Shown: positions 1-7,912 of the stretch, in pieces | Layout of the letters: each line of letters starts with the position of its first letter | Position numbering within the stretch: the stretch's first letter is position 1 | Assembly: GCF_900207575.1 (NCBI RefSeq) | Contig: NZ_OAOQ01000014.1 | Coordinates: forward strand, 17,256-81,255 | Source: Cereibacter ovatus | GTDB lineage: Bacteria; Pseudomonadota; Alphaproteobacteria; Rhodobacterales; Rhodobacteraceae | Length of the DNA: 64,000 nt | Direction of reading: 5' to 3' | The notes under the pieces: generated by a model | Databases searched by the model: none | Seen by the model: only the letters and a program-made list of their open reading frames with translations | Told to the model about the DNA's origin: nothing | Program-made: the position numbers and the translations under genes

Positions 1-1
1 G

Positions 2-28
2 GCGGTTCGACAAGTTCAGGCGGATCAT
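2..28 (-). CDS. Start of a phage tail gene, probably tail assembly chaperone (partial)
   Basis: An ATG at 28 opens a frame reading MIRLNLSNR before the window ends. It follows the tail tube gene immediately. Both the position (lambda G-like, after the tube protein) and the N-terminal MIRLNLS pattern fit the small tail assembly chaperones of Rhodobacteraceae phages. Only nine codons are visible. Confidence 0.4.
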
Positions 29-30
29 GA

Positions 31-969
31 TCAGTATCCTGTGACGGTGTTGACGAGGACGGCGGTGCACATGCGGGCGGGGCTGGTGGCGCGGGCCGCC
101 TGCCAGTCGAAGGTGGCCTGGATGCCCTGCGGCCCGGGGATCTCGATCCGCGGGACGGGCAGGTAGACGGCATGGGCGGTGAAGGTGAAACTTGCATTCG
201 CCCCAAGGCTGTAGGCGAACTCGAGCTCGCAGGGCGTGCCATCGATGGCCTGGGTGACGAGGGCGCTATCGGCGAAACGCACCTCGATGCGGCCGGTCAG
301 GGCCGCCATGCCGGGATCCGCCCCCTCGATCTTGCCGTCGTTGCGGATGGTCTCGATCCGGTCGAGGCCGTTGGCATAGGTGATCTCGGCCGAGACGACG
401 TTGCCCAAGGCGGTGCCGTTGCGCTTTACCACCCCGTTGAAATGGCCGAAGCGCTGCAGGCCGAGCGCGGTCGGGGTGCCTGCAGCCGTGGTGGCAGCGA
501 TGGCCTCGCCTTGGGCGATCAGCCGGGCGGTGGCGGTCAGCAGGCCGGAGCGGTTCATCTGCCACGACAACTGGTCCATCACGCAGCCCGCATACATCGC
601 AAACCGCGGCACCTCGGGCATGGCCACTTCGATGGCCATCGAGGGCAGGGTCCAGTTCCCCGATTGGAAGGTATGGGTCTTGGGCGTGGTCCCCGTCGTG
701 GTCGGGGCACCGAAGGCCGCCTTCAGCCAGAAGCCGAAGGCCTCCACATCGATCGGCACCACGACCTCGCCATCGGCGGTGACCGCGTCCTTGATGGGGG
801 CCAGGGGATCGCGGCCATAACCGAGAAGCTCCGAGTTCAGCAGGGGCTGTTCCGCGCCCAGCGTGGTGCGGGCAAACGGCATCAGCCGATAGCCGCTGGC
901 GGGCGGGGTGCCGTAGACGGTTTCGAACGCAAGCGCCATCTGCGCCCGCGCGCCGTGTGCGCGTGCCAT
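31..969 (-). CDS. Phage tail tube protein (V-like)
   Basis: This 312-residue protein has the length, composition and position of the major tail tube subunit that forms the inner tube of long-tailed siphophages. It is rich in Ala, Gly, Thr and beta-prone segments, with no signal peptide or membrane helix. It is the last complete gene of the visible morphogenesis operon, after the U-like gene and before a chaperone start, which matches lambda V. The start has an upstream GGAG-type ribosome site (GGAGACCTCC region on the minus strand). Assignment rests on gene order and general similarity to tail tube families. Confidence 0.75.
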   Translation of the reverse strand: MARAHGARAQMALAFETVYGTPPASGYRLMPFARTTLGAEQPLLNSELLGYGRDPLAPIKDAVTADGEVVVPIDVEAFGFWLKAAFGAPTTTGTTPKTHTFQSGNWTLPSMAIEVAMPEVPRFAMYAGCVMDQLSWQMNRSGLLTATARLIAQGEAIAATTAAGTPTALGLQRFGHFNGVVKRNGTALGNVVSAEITYANGLDRIETIRNDGKIEGADPGMAALTGRIEVRFADSALVTQAIDGTPCELEFAYSLGANASFTFTAHAVYLPVPRIEIPGPQGIQATFDWQAARATSPARMCTAVLVNTVTGY

Positions 970-996
970 GGAGGTCTCCTGTGGATGTGGGGAAAT

Positions 997-1419
997 TCAG
1001 GCCAGAGGGCCGGTCGTGGTGTAGTGAAGGACGATGGTGATCACCGCCGCCTTCAGCGCCGCGGCGCCCTCGACGGGCAGGTCGACCGAGGCCGGGGCCT
1101 CGGCTTCGACCCAGTCGCAAAGGCCGCCCAGCGTCCGATCACCTTCCAGCGCCGCGCCGATGGCGGCGATCAGATCGTCGAAGGCGCTGGCGCGGCCGCT
1201 GCCCGCCTGGACCACGACCTCCAGCTCGGCCCGGTGCTGGTAGTGATACCGCAGGGGCGACAGTGTCACTTCCGGCTCGCCCGGTTGGCCGTCGCGCAGG
1301 ATGATCAGCCCGGCCGCGGGGATCCGCTCCGGCAGCACCTCGTCACGCAGGGTGAGGGCGGCAAGCGGCTGCAGCCGCGCATGCAGCGCGGCGAGGACGG
1401 TTTCGCGGGTGGTGGGCAT
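997..1419 (-). CDS. Tail terminator-like protein (U-like position)
   Basis: Residues run from MPTTRETVLAALHARL to TTTGPLA, 140 codons. The frame opens further upstream, but this ATG at 1419 gives the normal phage length and avoids low-complexity residues. The protein has an N-terminal helix followed by alternating strands, as in tail-completion proteins of the lambda U/gp17 type; such genes are often mislabelled acyl-CoA transferase in related phages. It would cap the tail tube and contact the head completion complex. It is separated from the upstream Z-like gene by the inserted HEPN gene. Function is inferred mainly from order. Confidence 0.55.
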   Translation of the reverse strand: MPTTRETVLAALHARLQPLAALTLRDEVLPERIPAAGLIILRDGQPGEPEVTLSPLRYHYQHRAELEVVVQAGSGRASAFDDLIAAIGAALEGDRTLGGLCDWVEAEAPASVDLPVEGAAALKAAVITIVLHYTTTGPLA

Positions 1420-1466
1420 TTGTGTGTAGTGAGCCAAAAAATAAATTAGCTGACGCAGATTTGGGC

Positions 1467-2357
1467 CTATTTGCCCTTTTTCCCGACAGATTGGGAGGCG
1501 AGAATCAACCGCCAAACCATTCCATTTTCGCCAGCGACAAGATCACGACAAGCCTCATAGTCAGACTTATCAAGTTCATCTATGTGGGCCGCTCGATTCC
1601 TGAATTTTGACGTCAAGGTCACTAAAGACTTGTGTAGACCACTTGGCTCAAGAAGCCAATTGGAACCCGGCCAATCAGCAAGAAGACTGAGAAAAGCGCG
1701 TATTAGCGGACTGTTTTCGCGTCGTGATTGACTGTGAATTGTGGTCTGCAAGAAGTGCGAAAAAACTCCAATCTCTGGAGGTTTCCCGTCTGGCCTTGAA
1801 CAGAACTTCGCCACCCTGCCAATGTCTTTGTCATTAACGTCCTCCCCAAGCGACGCTCCAGCAGCCTGCTTTGCAAGGGGAATGATAATTCGCCTTACGA
1901 TCTCGACTTCAACAGCCTTGCAAAGACCAATTACTGCAGGAGACCACTCAAGATCTGGATCATCTCCTAGTCTTTCAGAGAGTTTCTCGCTTGTGGCGAG
2001 AAAACGAATGGCCTCTGGTGTGAGCTTCGCCAATCGAGTGTCTTTTGCGAGAAGAAGCTCTTCCTGCCTCTTTATCGCACTCTCATCGACCAATGCGCGC
2101 AGGGTCTCGGCGAGTTGGTCAATTCGATCTTCGTCCGCCCCTGTGCCAGACTTTATGTCGTAGATCGACAATAGCCTTCCATAACAGCCGTTACACAAAC
2201 GTTTGTCCCAATCTCCTAGATAAATGGTGATTAGCTTTGATTTCTTGGAGCTGCTGCAGCGAAAGCAGTCAAATGCGGTGGCTTCTTGAAACCGAAACTG
2301 CTGAAGTGGGCCTCTGGCTTCGTATGTCTTTATGATCGACGAAGGTACGGGCTGCAT
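1467..2357 (-). CDS. Zn-ribbon/HEPN-domain protein, cargo inside the tail operon
   Basis: This 296-residue protein is unrelated to phage structure. Residues 31-34 and 55-58 form two Cys-X2-Cys knuckles (CFRC, CNGC), likely a zinc ribbon. A long helical region follows. The C-terminal part contains RNRAAH at 253-258, an RX4H motif with Asn after Arg, the hallmark of HEPN ribonucleases. HEPN proteins commonly act as toxins or abortive-infection effectors that cleave RNA. GC and codon use are clearly lower than in flanking tail genes, pointing to recent acquisition. It occupies the Z/U junction as a moron and shares the direction of the operon. A defence role is inferred; no partner antitoxin is visible. 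Confidence 0.6.
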   Translation of the reverse strand: MQPVPSSIIKTYEARGPLQQFRFQEATAFDCFRCSSSKKSKLITIYLGDWDKRLCNGCYGRLLSIYDIKSGTGADEDRIDQLAETLRALVDESAIKRQEELLLAKDTRLAKLTPEAIRFLATSEKLSERLGDDPDLEWSPAVIGLCKAVEVEIVRRIIIPLAKQAAGASLGEDVNDKDIGRVAKFCSRPDGKPPEIGVFSHFLQTTIHSQSRRENSPLIRAFLSLLADWPGSNWLLEPSGLHKSLVTLTSKFRNRAAHIDELDKSDYEACRDLVAGENGMVWRLILASQSVGKKGK

Positions 2358-2390
2358 GCGTCACCATTCTTTGCTAGAGCTTTCTCGAAA

Positions 2391-3029
2391 CTACATCCCG
2401 CTCGAGCCCCGATCCACCCAGTTTGCAGCAATTCGCCCCGGCACGCCGTCCATGGCCCGTTCGGCATCCCGCGCCAGATCGAGCCGCTTGCGCAGCTTGA
2501 CCTGCGGCACCAGCAGGAAGATCGGCACGGTGGTCAGCCCACGGCCGGTCTTCGCGCGCGACGCCACAGCCCGGCCTTTCGAATTCAGCCGCCCCTCGGC
2601 GACCAACAGGCTCGGGCCCCGGCGGCGATAGATGAAGCGCAGTCGCAGCCCCGTGCGGCGTTCCCACTCGCCGGGGGTGATCCGGCCGCCGCGGGTGGAT
2701 TTTCCCGCGGCCGGGGTGGGGATCGCCAGCCAGAAGCCTTGGCGCGACCGGATCAGCGGCCCCGCATCATGCGCGCCGACAATCACCGGGGCATTCGACC
2801 AGACCAGCGCCGCTGCGTTCAGGCTCTCGCCGCCCTTGGGATAGGTGGCAAGCCGGATCGAATTGCCGAGCCTAGTGCCCAGCCCCGCGCCGGTGATTTG
2901 GCCGCGCCAGGCGGATTTGAGGCCCGCGCCTGCCACGCGCATGGCGGCGGTGACAGCCTTTTCACCGGCAGCGATTTCCGCCTGCATCAGGGCTGCAAGG
3001 TCGGGGCTGATTTCCAGCTTCAGTCTCAT
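2391..3029 (-). CDS. DUF6441 phage protein (tail completion, Z-like position)
   Basis: This basic 212-residue protein (GRLTPGEWERRTGLRLRFIYRR-type region, many Arg/Lys) matches the DUF6441 proteins of Rhodobacteraceae siphophages. It lies just after the FII-like gene with a 4-bp overlap, the place of lambda Z, which completes the tail end before head joining. No catalytic motif is visible. The family call is from recognition of the sequence pattern; the Z-like role is from gene order. Confidence 0.65.
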   Translation of the reverse strand: MRLKLEISPDLAALMQAEIAAGEKAVTAAMRVAGAGLKSAWRGQITGAGLGTRLGNSIRLATYPKGGESLNAAALVWSNAPVIVGAHDAGPLIRSRQGFWLAIPTPAAGKSTRGGRITPGEWERRTGLRLRFIYRRRGPSLLVAEGRLNSKGRAVASRAKTGRGLTTVPIFLLVPQVKLRKRLDLARDAERAMDGVPGRIAANWVDRGSSGM

Positions 3030-3340
3030 GCTGGCCTCAGTTCGAGTGTCCAGATCAGCCGTTCGCGATCCCGTAGTGGTTCTCCCTGGATGACATGGCT
3101 GTCCGCGCCGATGACGATCACGTCTCCCGGAAGCGGGGCGGGCAGGTCTGCCACACGCACATCCACCACCGTCGTGTCGCTGACGAACCGGCCAGCGCCG
3201 AAGTCGGTCACGCGATCCGGGGCGCGGCGGATGATGCGGATCGGGCGTTCCTCGGAGGTGGTGGCCGAGATCCAGAGGGCCGGGGCCGCCATGGAGGCAT
3301 GGGTGAAGATGCGGTCCATGGCGGCGGCAAAGACGGACAT
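3026..3340 (-). CDS. Head-tail joining protein (FII-like)
   Basis: This 104-residue protein is made almost entirely of short beta strands in its C-terminal half (VVDVRVADLPAPLPGDVIVIG), typical of FII-type head completion proteins that form the head-tail interface. It follows the major capsid gene and overlaps the DUF6441 gene by 4 bp. Length is close to lambda FII (117 residues). Confidence 0.6.
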   Translation of the reverse strand: MSVFAAAMDRIFTHASMAAPALWISATTSEERPIRIIRRAPDRVTDFGAGRFVSDTTVVDVRVADLPAPLPGDVIVIGADSHVIQGEPLRDRERLIWTLELRPA

Positions 3341-3351
3341 TCGTGGACCCG

Positions 3352-4377
3352 TCAGTTCGACGTGTGCAGCCGGATCGCCAGCCGCGGCCGCTTGTTGACC
3401 GGCAGGATCGAGGCCTCGGTCATGACGTCGATCCAGCGGCCCTTCTCGTCGAGATGCTGACGCGCATAGAGCGGCAGGCCGATGGTGTTGGCGGTCTCGA
3501 GCAGGTTCGCCGGGCCGCCATAGGTGGTGAAGGTGTCCATCGTGCCCAAGGGGAAGGCGATGCCCTCGTTCGCCGGGACCAGCCGTTCGGGGACCTTGGT
3601 CGAGAGGGTGACGGTGCCGGAATATTCCTCGAAGAGGATCCCGCCGAAGGGGAAGTTGCGCCGCACATCCTCGCGCAGGGGCTGGGCCCCGGTCGCGGCG
3701 TAGAACTTGTAGGCCTCTTCGGTCTTCGGATGCGCGATCAGCTTGTCGAAGAACTCCCGGCTGACCAGCGCATGGACGCTGGTCATCGCCTCGCCCAGCA
3801 GATTGTCTTCGATGGCTCGCAGCACCTCGCGGACCTTGCCCTGCACGTTCGTTCCAGCCGTGCCCAGCACGAAGTCGACGGAGATCTGCGCGAGGCCGAA
3901 TTCGGTGAAGTAGTTGTAGAGGGTGGTGCCCGCACCGTCCTTCACGATCCCGCGCAGGGCATTCATCTCCATGTATTCGCGGGTCTGCGCGTGCTTGCGG
4001 CGCATGAGGAGCAGCTTGCGGTTCATCACCTCGACCAGCGGATCGGCCGCGTCGAAGGCGCCGCCCAGCGCGGGTTGGCCCTGGATGTCGGCGGGGAGGA
4101 CCACGTCATCATGTGGGATCCACGGCAGGGCAAACGACCGCATGGAGCGGCCCTCGCGGGTGCCGACGGTGGCGGGGCCGCCGAGGGGAACGGAGGGCAG
4201 GAGGCTGAGGACGCCTTCGTATTGTTCGATGATGACCGAGCGCTGGCTGACGCCTTCAAAGCGGAAGAGGCCGATCTGGGCGAGGCGGGTGTAGAGGTTG
4301 GGCAGGATGTTGATGGCCTGCGTCATCTCGGCCAGCGAATAGCCGCCAGCGTCGAAGGGATTGCGGACGAGGGTCAT
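3352..4377 (-). CDS. Major capsid protein, lambda gpE family
   Basis: At 341 residues it has the length of lambda gpE. Recognisable features are the N-terminal LTQAINxLPN-type segment, the central QTREYMEMNALRG motif and the long C-terminal beta-rich part ending in LPVNKRPRLAIRLHTSN. It forms the HK97-fold shell. It lies directly downstream of the decoration protein and of the S49 protease/scaffold, the standard lambda order. One of the most certain calls in the block. Confidence 0.9.
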   Translation of the reverse strand: MTLVRNPFDAGGYSLAEMTQAINILPNLYTRLAQIGLFRFEGVSQRSVIIEQYEGVLSLLPSVPLGGPATVGTREGRSMRSFALPWIPHDDVVLPADIQGQPALGGAFDAADPLVEVMNRKLLLMRRKHAQTREYMEMNALRGIVKDGAGTTLYNYFTEFGLAQISVDFVLGTAGTNVQGKVREVLRAIEDNLLGEAMTSVHALVSREFFDKLIAHPKTEEAYKFYAATGAQPLREDVRRNFPFGGILFEEYSGTVTLSTKVPERLVPANEGIAFPLGTMDTFTTYGGPANLLETANTIGLPLYARQHLDEKGRWIDVMTEASILPVNKRPRLAIRLHTSN

Positions 4378-4424
4378 GGGATGCTCCGGGGGATGAGGGG
4401 ATGGGCGCGGCCGGGTAGGCAGCG

Positions 4425-4805
4425 TCAGACGCCGTCGCGGGCGACGATGCCGACGGCGGCCAGCTGGGTGAGCTTCGCGGCGATCTTGGTGCCGTCATCG
4501 ACCGTTGCGCCGTAGGCGAGGGCTGCGCGCGACACGATCGAGGGACCGCGGACCAGCACAATGCCCGTGGCATCGGCCAGCGTGGCGTCGACGGCGTAAA
4601 GCAGGACAGCCGTGGCGACCTGCGACCCGTCGGCCCCGGTCGCGGGCGACAGGGTATACTTGCCGCTGGCCGTGATTTTCCCGAGCACCGAGCCGACGGG
4701 GTAGGGCAGGCCCGCGAGGAGCGTCACCACCTCGCGGGTGTAGTTCGGGTTGACCTCGTATTTGAGGACGTCGCCCATGCTGGGCGGTTCCGTCAGGACG
4801 GGCAT
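4425..4805 (-). CDS. Head decoration protein, lambda gpD family
   Basis: This 126-residue protein begins MPVLTEPPSMGDVLKYE and contains the PVGSVLGKITASGKYT and VLLYAVDAT segments characteristic of gpD-type cement proteins. Trimers bind the outside of the expanded capsid and stabilise it. It sits between the S49 protease and the capsid gene, as D does between C and E in lambda. Confidence 0.85.
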   Translation of the reverse strand: MPVLTEPPSMGDVLKYEVNPNYTREVVTLLAGLPYPVGSVLGKITASGKYTLSPATGADGSQVATAVLLYAVDATLADATGIVLVRGPSIVSRAALAYGATVDDGTKIAAKLTQLAAVGIVARDGV

Positions 4806-4878
4806 GGTTCAGTCTCCACGATGTTGGGGGATGGGGTGCGCCGCGCGATGACGCAGCGCGGGGTGGTCCGCGCCGGTA

Positions 4879-6192
4879 TCAGCGCGAGGCGGCGGCGGAT
4901 TTCTTGGCGGCCGCGACGATGGGGCTTTCCTTCGCGCCAGCCGCCGGGGCCGTGGCGATGATGCCCGCGGCATCGCTGCGGGCAGCGAGATCGGCCAGGA
5001 CCTTGGCGCGCAGGGCCTCGGGCTTCACGCCCTTGGCCACGGCTTCGGCGGCGTCGATCTGGATGCCGAGGCGTGCGGCCTGTGCGCAGACCTGCGCGAC
5101 CTCCGCCGCCTCGGCGCGGATCGCTTCGGGTGACATCGCGGCCGCCGTGGTTTGCACCGGCGCGACTGCCGCGGGCGGGGTTGGTTCCTGCGGCGTGCTG
5201 GCAGCAGGCGCGACCGCAGGCTGCGCATGGTCTTCGGGGGCGGTGGTCATCATCGAGCCCTTTCCTCTGGGGGTGATTGTGCCGCGATGTGCGGCGGTGA
5301 ACGCGCGGAAGGCGGTGACGGGATCGGCCACCTCGTCGGCAAGACCGGCAAAAACCGCCGCCTCGCCGCGGAAGACGGCGGCTTCGGTGCCCAGCGCGCG
5401 TTGGGTGTCGAGGCGCTGGCCGCGGCCCTCGGCGACGGTCTCGGCAAAGAGTTGGCGGAGGTCTTCCAACTCGCCCGCGATCCTGGCTCGGACGGCCTCG
5501 GGCAGGGGCTGGTAAGGGTTCGCATCGACCTTGCGAGCGCCAGCGTGGATCAGCGTGACGGCGATGCCCTTCTGGTCGAGCGCGCCGCTCATGTCGCTGT
5601 GCATGGCCACGACGCCGATGCTGCCGACGGCACCAGTGCGAGGCAGGATGATGCGGTCTGCTTGTGAGGCCAGCGCATAGGCGGCGGACAGGGCATGGTC
5701 AGCGACGAAGGCCTGCACGGGTTTGACCTGCCGCGCCGCCCGGATGCGGTCGGCCAGGTCAAAGGCGCCTGCCACCTCGCCGCCAAAGCTGTCGATGTCG
5801 AGCGCAATGCCGCGGATGGCAGGGTCAACCACCGCCGCCTGCAGCTGGGCCGCGATCCCCTCGTAGGAGGTCAGACCGGAGGATTGCCCGATCCAGGCCC
5901 CGCGATGCACCAGCGTCCCTGCGATTTCGATGACCGCGATCCCGTCGACGACGGCGAAGGGCTGGCCGCCGTTCCGGGCCTGGCGGCTGGTCAGGTCGTC
6001 GCCAAAGAGCGACGCCCGGGTTGGCATGGTGGCAGCGGCCTGATCCGCGGGATCCACAGCCATACCCTCGATGCTCACCACCCGCCCCACGATCCGAGGG
6101 CCAAGCCCGGTCAGGAAGGCCAGTGCCTTGGCAGGATCGACCATCAGGGGCGTGTTGAAGACGCGCTGGGCGATTTGGGTGTGATGCATCAT
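4879..6192 (-). CDS. S49-family prohead protease with C-terminal scaffold region (gpC-like)
   Basis: Residues about 85-300 form a ClpP/SppA-type serine protease: LDIDSFGGEV near 131 is the oxyanion segment and Ser169 in DHALSAAYA is the likely nucleophile; a Lys beyond residue 207 would be the general base. Residues about 320-437 are Ala/Pro/Lys-rich and helical, like the Nu3 scaffold that lambda C carries at its end. The protease would remove the scaffold and cut the portal during prohead maturation. It overlaps the portal gene by 4 bp. Confidence 0.85.
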   Translation of the reverse strand: MMHHTQIAQRVFNTPLMVDPAKALAFLTGLGPRIVGRVVSIEGMAVDPADQAAATMPTRASLFGDDLTSRQARNGGQPFAVVDGIAVIEIAGTLVHRGAWIGQSSGLTSYEGIAAQLQAAVVDPAIRGIALDIDSFGGEVAGAFDLADRIRAARQVKPVQAFVADHALSAAYALASQADRIILPRTGAVGSIGVVAMHSDMSGALDQKGIAVTLIHAGARKVDANPYQPLPEAVRARIAGELEDLRQLFAETVAEGRGQRLDTQRALGTEAAVFRGEAAVFAGLADEVADPVTAFRAFTAAHRGTITPRGKGSMMTTAPEDHAQPAVAPAASTPQEPTPPAAVAPVQTTAAAMSPEAIRAEAAEVAQVCAQAARLGIQIDAAEAVAKGVKPEALRAKVLADLAARSDAAGIIATAPAAGAKESPIVAAAKKSAAASR

Positions 6193-7703
6193 CCCTCCTC
6201 CCTGGTCCGGGGCTCCCGGTCCTCGCTGTCGTCGCTCTCGCGCTGGTCCTGCTCGTCAGGGCCTGTTTCGCTGCCCTGTTCCTCGCCGCCGGTAGTTCCC
6301 GCCGCCTGCGCGGGGGATCCCGGCCGCCGGAAGTCGAGGCCGAGTTCCGCCTCGCGCTTGCGTTCGGCCGCGATTTCCCGGTCGACCTGCTCGGCGTCGT
6401 AGCCGCGTTCGGCGATGGCCTGCGTGCGGGATTTCAGGCCTGCCTCGATCTGCAGGATCTCGGCCGCGGCATCCTTGGCAGGGTCGATCCAGTCCCACTT
6501 GGTGGGGAGCCAGTCGCAGGCAAGGTATGCGCGCCGGTCAGTGGCATAGCCCGGCAGGTCGATGGCGCCCGCCAGCACGGCCATCTCCATCCAGCGCGTC
6601 CAGACGGCGCGGCAGAGCTGATAGACCATCACCGAATGCTGGAAGGCCGAGATGCGGCGGCGGAAGTCGACCAGCGCGATGCGCGTGTTCGAGAAGTTCC
6701 CCTTCGCGGTGTCACCTGTGAGGTAGCCGTAGGGCACGCCCAGCGCCGCGCCGACCTGCAGGAGCGTGCGGTACTGGAAGGGCTCATAGGTGCTGCCCGA
6801 GTCCGGGGTGGATGGCGTGGTGACATCTTCGCCCGGATCCAGCCGCACCACCTGTCCGGGTTCGACCTCCAGATCGTCCTCGACCGGGTCGAGGGCGGTT
6901 TCCGGGGCGGGCGAGGTGATGAACATCGCGAACATCGCCGCGGTCTTCTTCCGCTCCAATTCCGCATCGTCGTAGAGATCGAGGGTGAAGAGCTTCACCA
7001 CTGCCGCGGCGAAGCGCGACACCCCGCGCAGCTGGCCCGCCTCGACCGGGTCCAGAATGTGGATCACCTCGGACGCGGGCACGCGCACCGTTTCCCCGGC
7101 CAGCCCCGGATCGGTCATGTCGCCCGGGTGGCGGCGCAGGAAGTGGTACGCCACACGCCGACCGATGCCGTCGAACTCGATCCCCTGCCGGATCGACCCG
7201 GCACCGGGCAGAACGCGGATCATGTCCTGGGGCAGCATTTCCGAGGGCAGCATCTGAAGCTGCATCGGCACCGTCAGACCAACTTCGGGACGCCGGGCGC
7301 GGATGCGCAGGAAGACCTCGCCAGCAAGGAACACTTCGCGTGCGGCGCGGCGCTGAAGGCCAAAGAAATCGGTCAGACCCTCGGAATCCGCCTCGTCGGT
7401 CCAGGCGAGCCAGAGCTTCTGCAATTCCTCCTTCTTCGTTGCATCCGCGATCTTCGACGAGGGCTTGATGCCGTCGCCGACGACATGGTTCGCGAAGGCG
7501 TCGACCGCGTTGGCCGCGTAGCCGTTGTTCCTGACCAGCCAGCGCGCCCGGGCGGTGATGGTCTCGCCCGAGGCCGCGATCAGCGTGTTCACATGCGCGC
7601 GGGTGGCCCGGAACCCACGCATGCGCCGATGGGACTGCGCCGCGTCGAACCCGCCGATGATGGACCCGAGCCGCGCGCGGAAGGCATCCAGCACCATGGT
7701 CAC
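6189..7703 (-). CDS. Phage portal protein, lambda gpB family
   Basis: This 504-residue protein has the family N-terminus (HVNTLIAASGETITARARWLVRNN), the QLQMLPSEMLP segment and GYLTGDTAKGNFSNTRIALVDFRR, a strong signature of lambda-type portals. It forms the dodecameric ring at the capsid vertex for packaging and tail attachment. It overlaps gpW upstream and the S49 protease downstream by 4 bp each, so the three are translationally coupled. A truncated paralogue is seen at 43136. Confidence 0.9.
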   Translation of the reverse strand: MTMVLDAFRARLGSIIGGFDAAQSHRRMRGFRATRAHVNTLIAASGETITARARWLVRNNGYAANAVDAFANHVVGDGIKPSSKIADATKKEELQKLWLAWTDEADSEGLTDFFGLQRRAAREVFLAGEVFLRIRARRPEVGLTVPMQLQMLPSEMLPQDMIRVLPGAGSIRQGIEFDGIGRRVAYHFLRRHPGDMTDPGLAGETVRVPASEVIHILDPVEAGQLRGVSRFAAAVVKLFTLDLYDDAELERKKTAAMFAMFITSPAPETALDPVEDDLEVEPGQVVRLDPGEDVTTPSTPDSGSTYEPFQYRTLLQVGAALGVPYGYLTGDTAKGNFSNTRIALVDFRRRISAFQHSVMVYQLCRAVWTRWMEMAVLAGAIDLPGYATDRRAYLACDWLPTKWDWIDPAKDAAAEILQIEAGLKSRTQAIAERGYDAEQVDREIAAERKREAELGLDFRRPGSPAQAAGTTGGEEQGSETGPDEQDQRESDDSEDREPRTREEG

Positions 7704-7912
7704 AGACCCTTCGTGGCGACCGTGCCCCAGCGGCGGCGGCGTGGCGTGGCCGAAGCCGCTGCAACCCGTGCCTCGAGATCGCGAACGGCCGCCGCCAGTT
7801 CGGCATCCGAGCCATAGGTCACCGTCTTGCCGTCGTAGCTGACGCTGCGCAGCCCGGCGAAGCGGGCTTCCTGCAGCGCGGTCAGCAGGGCCTGCATGCG
7901 GTCGAGATCCAT
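7700..7912 (-). CDS. gpW-like head-tail connector
   Basis: This 70-residue protein starts MDLDRMQALLTALQEARF and contains SVSYDGKTVTYGSDAEL, the gpW pattern of two helices around a beta hairpin. The start at 7912 forms a TGATG overlap with the terminase stop, which is why the much longer upstream extension of the frame is discarded. gpW plugs the portal after packaging. The gene at 42930 is its homologue in the remnant phage. Confidence 0.85.
   Translation of the reverse strand: MDLDRMQALLTALQEARFAGLRSVSYDGKTVTYGSDAELAAAVRDLEARVAAASATPRRRRWGTVATKGL

Noticed and set aside
172..1449. Long plus-strand frames opposite the tail genes
   Set aside because: High-GC antisense shadows rich in Gly/Arg/Asp-His; no family pattern, and they run against a compact minus-strand phage operon. 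Similar long shadows at 6636-7817, 14287-15474 and 53748-55124 were dropped for the same reason.
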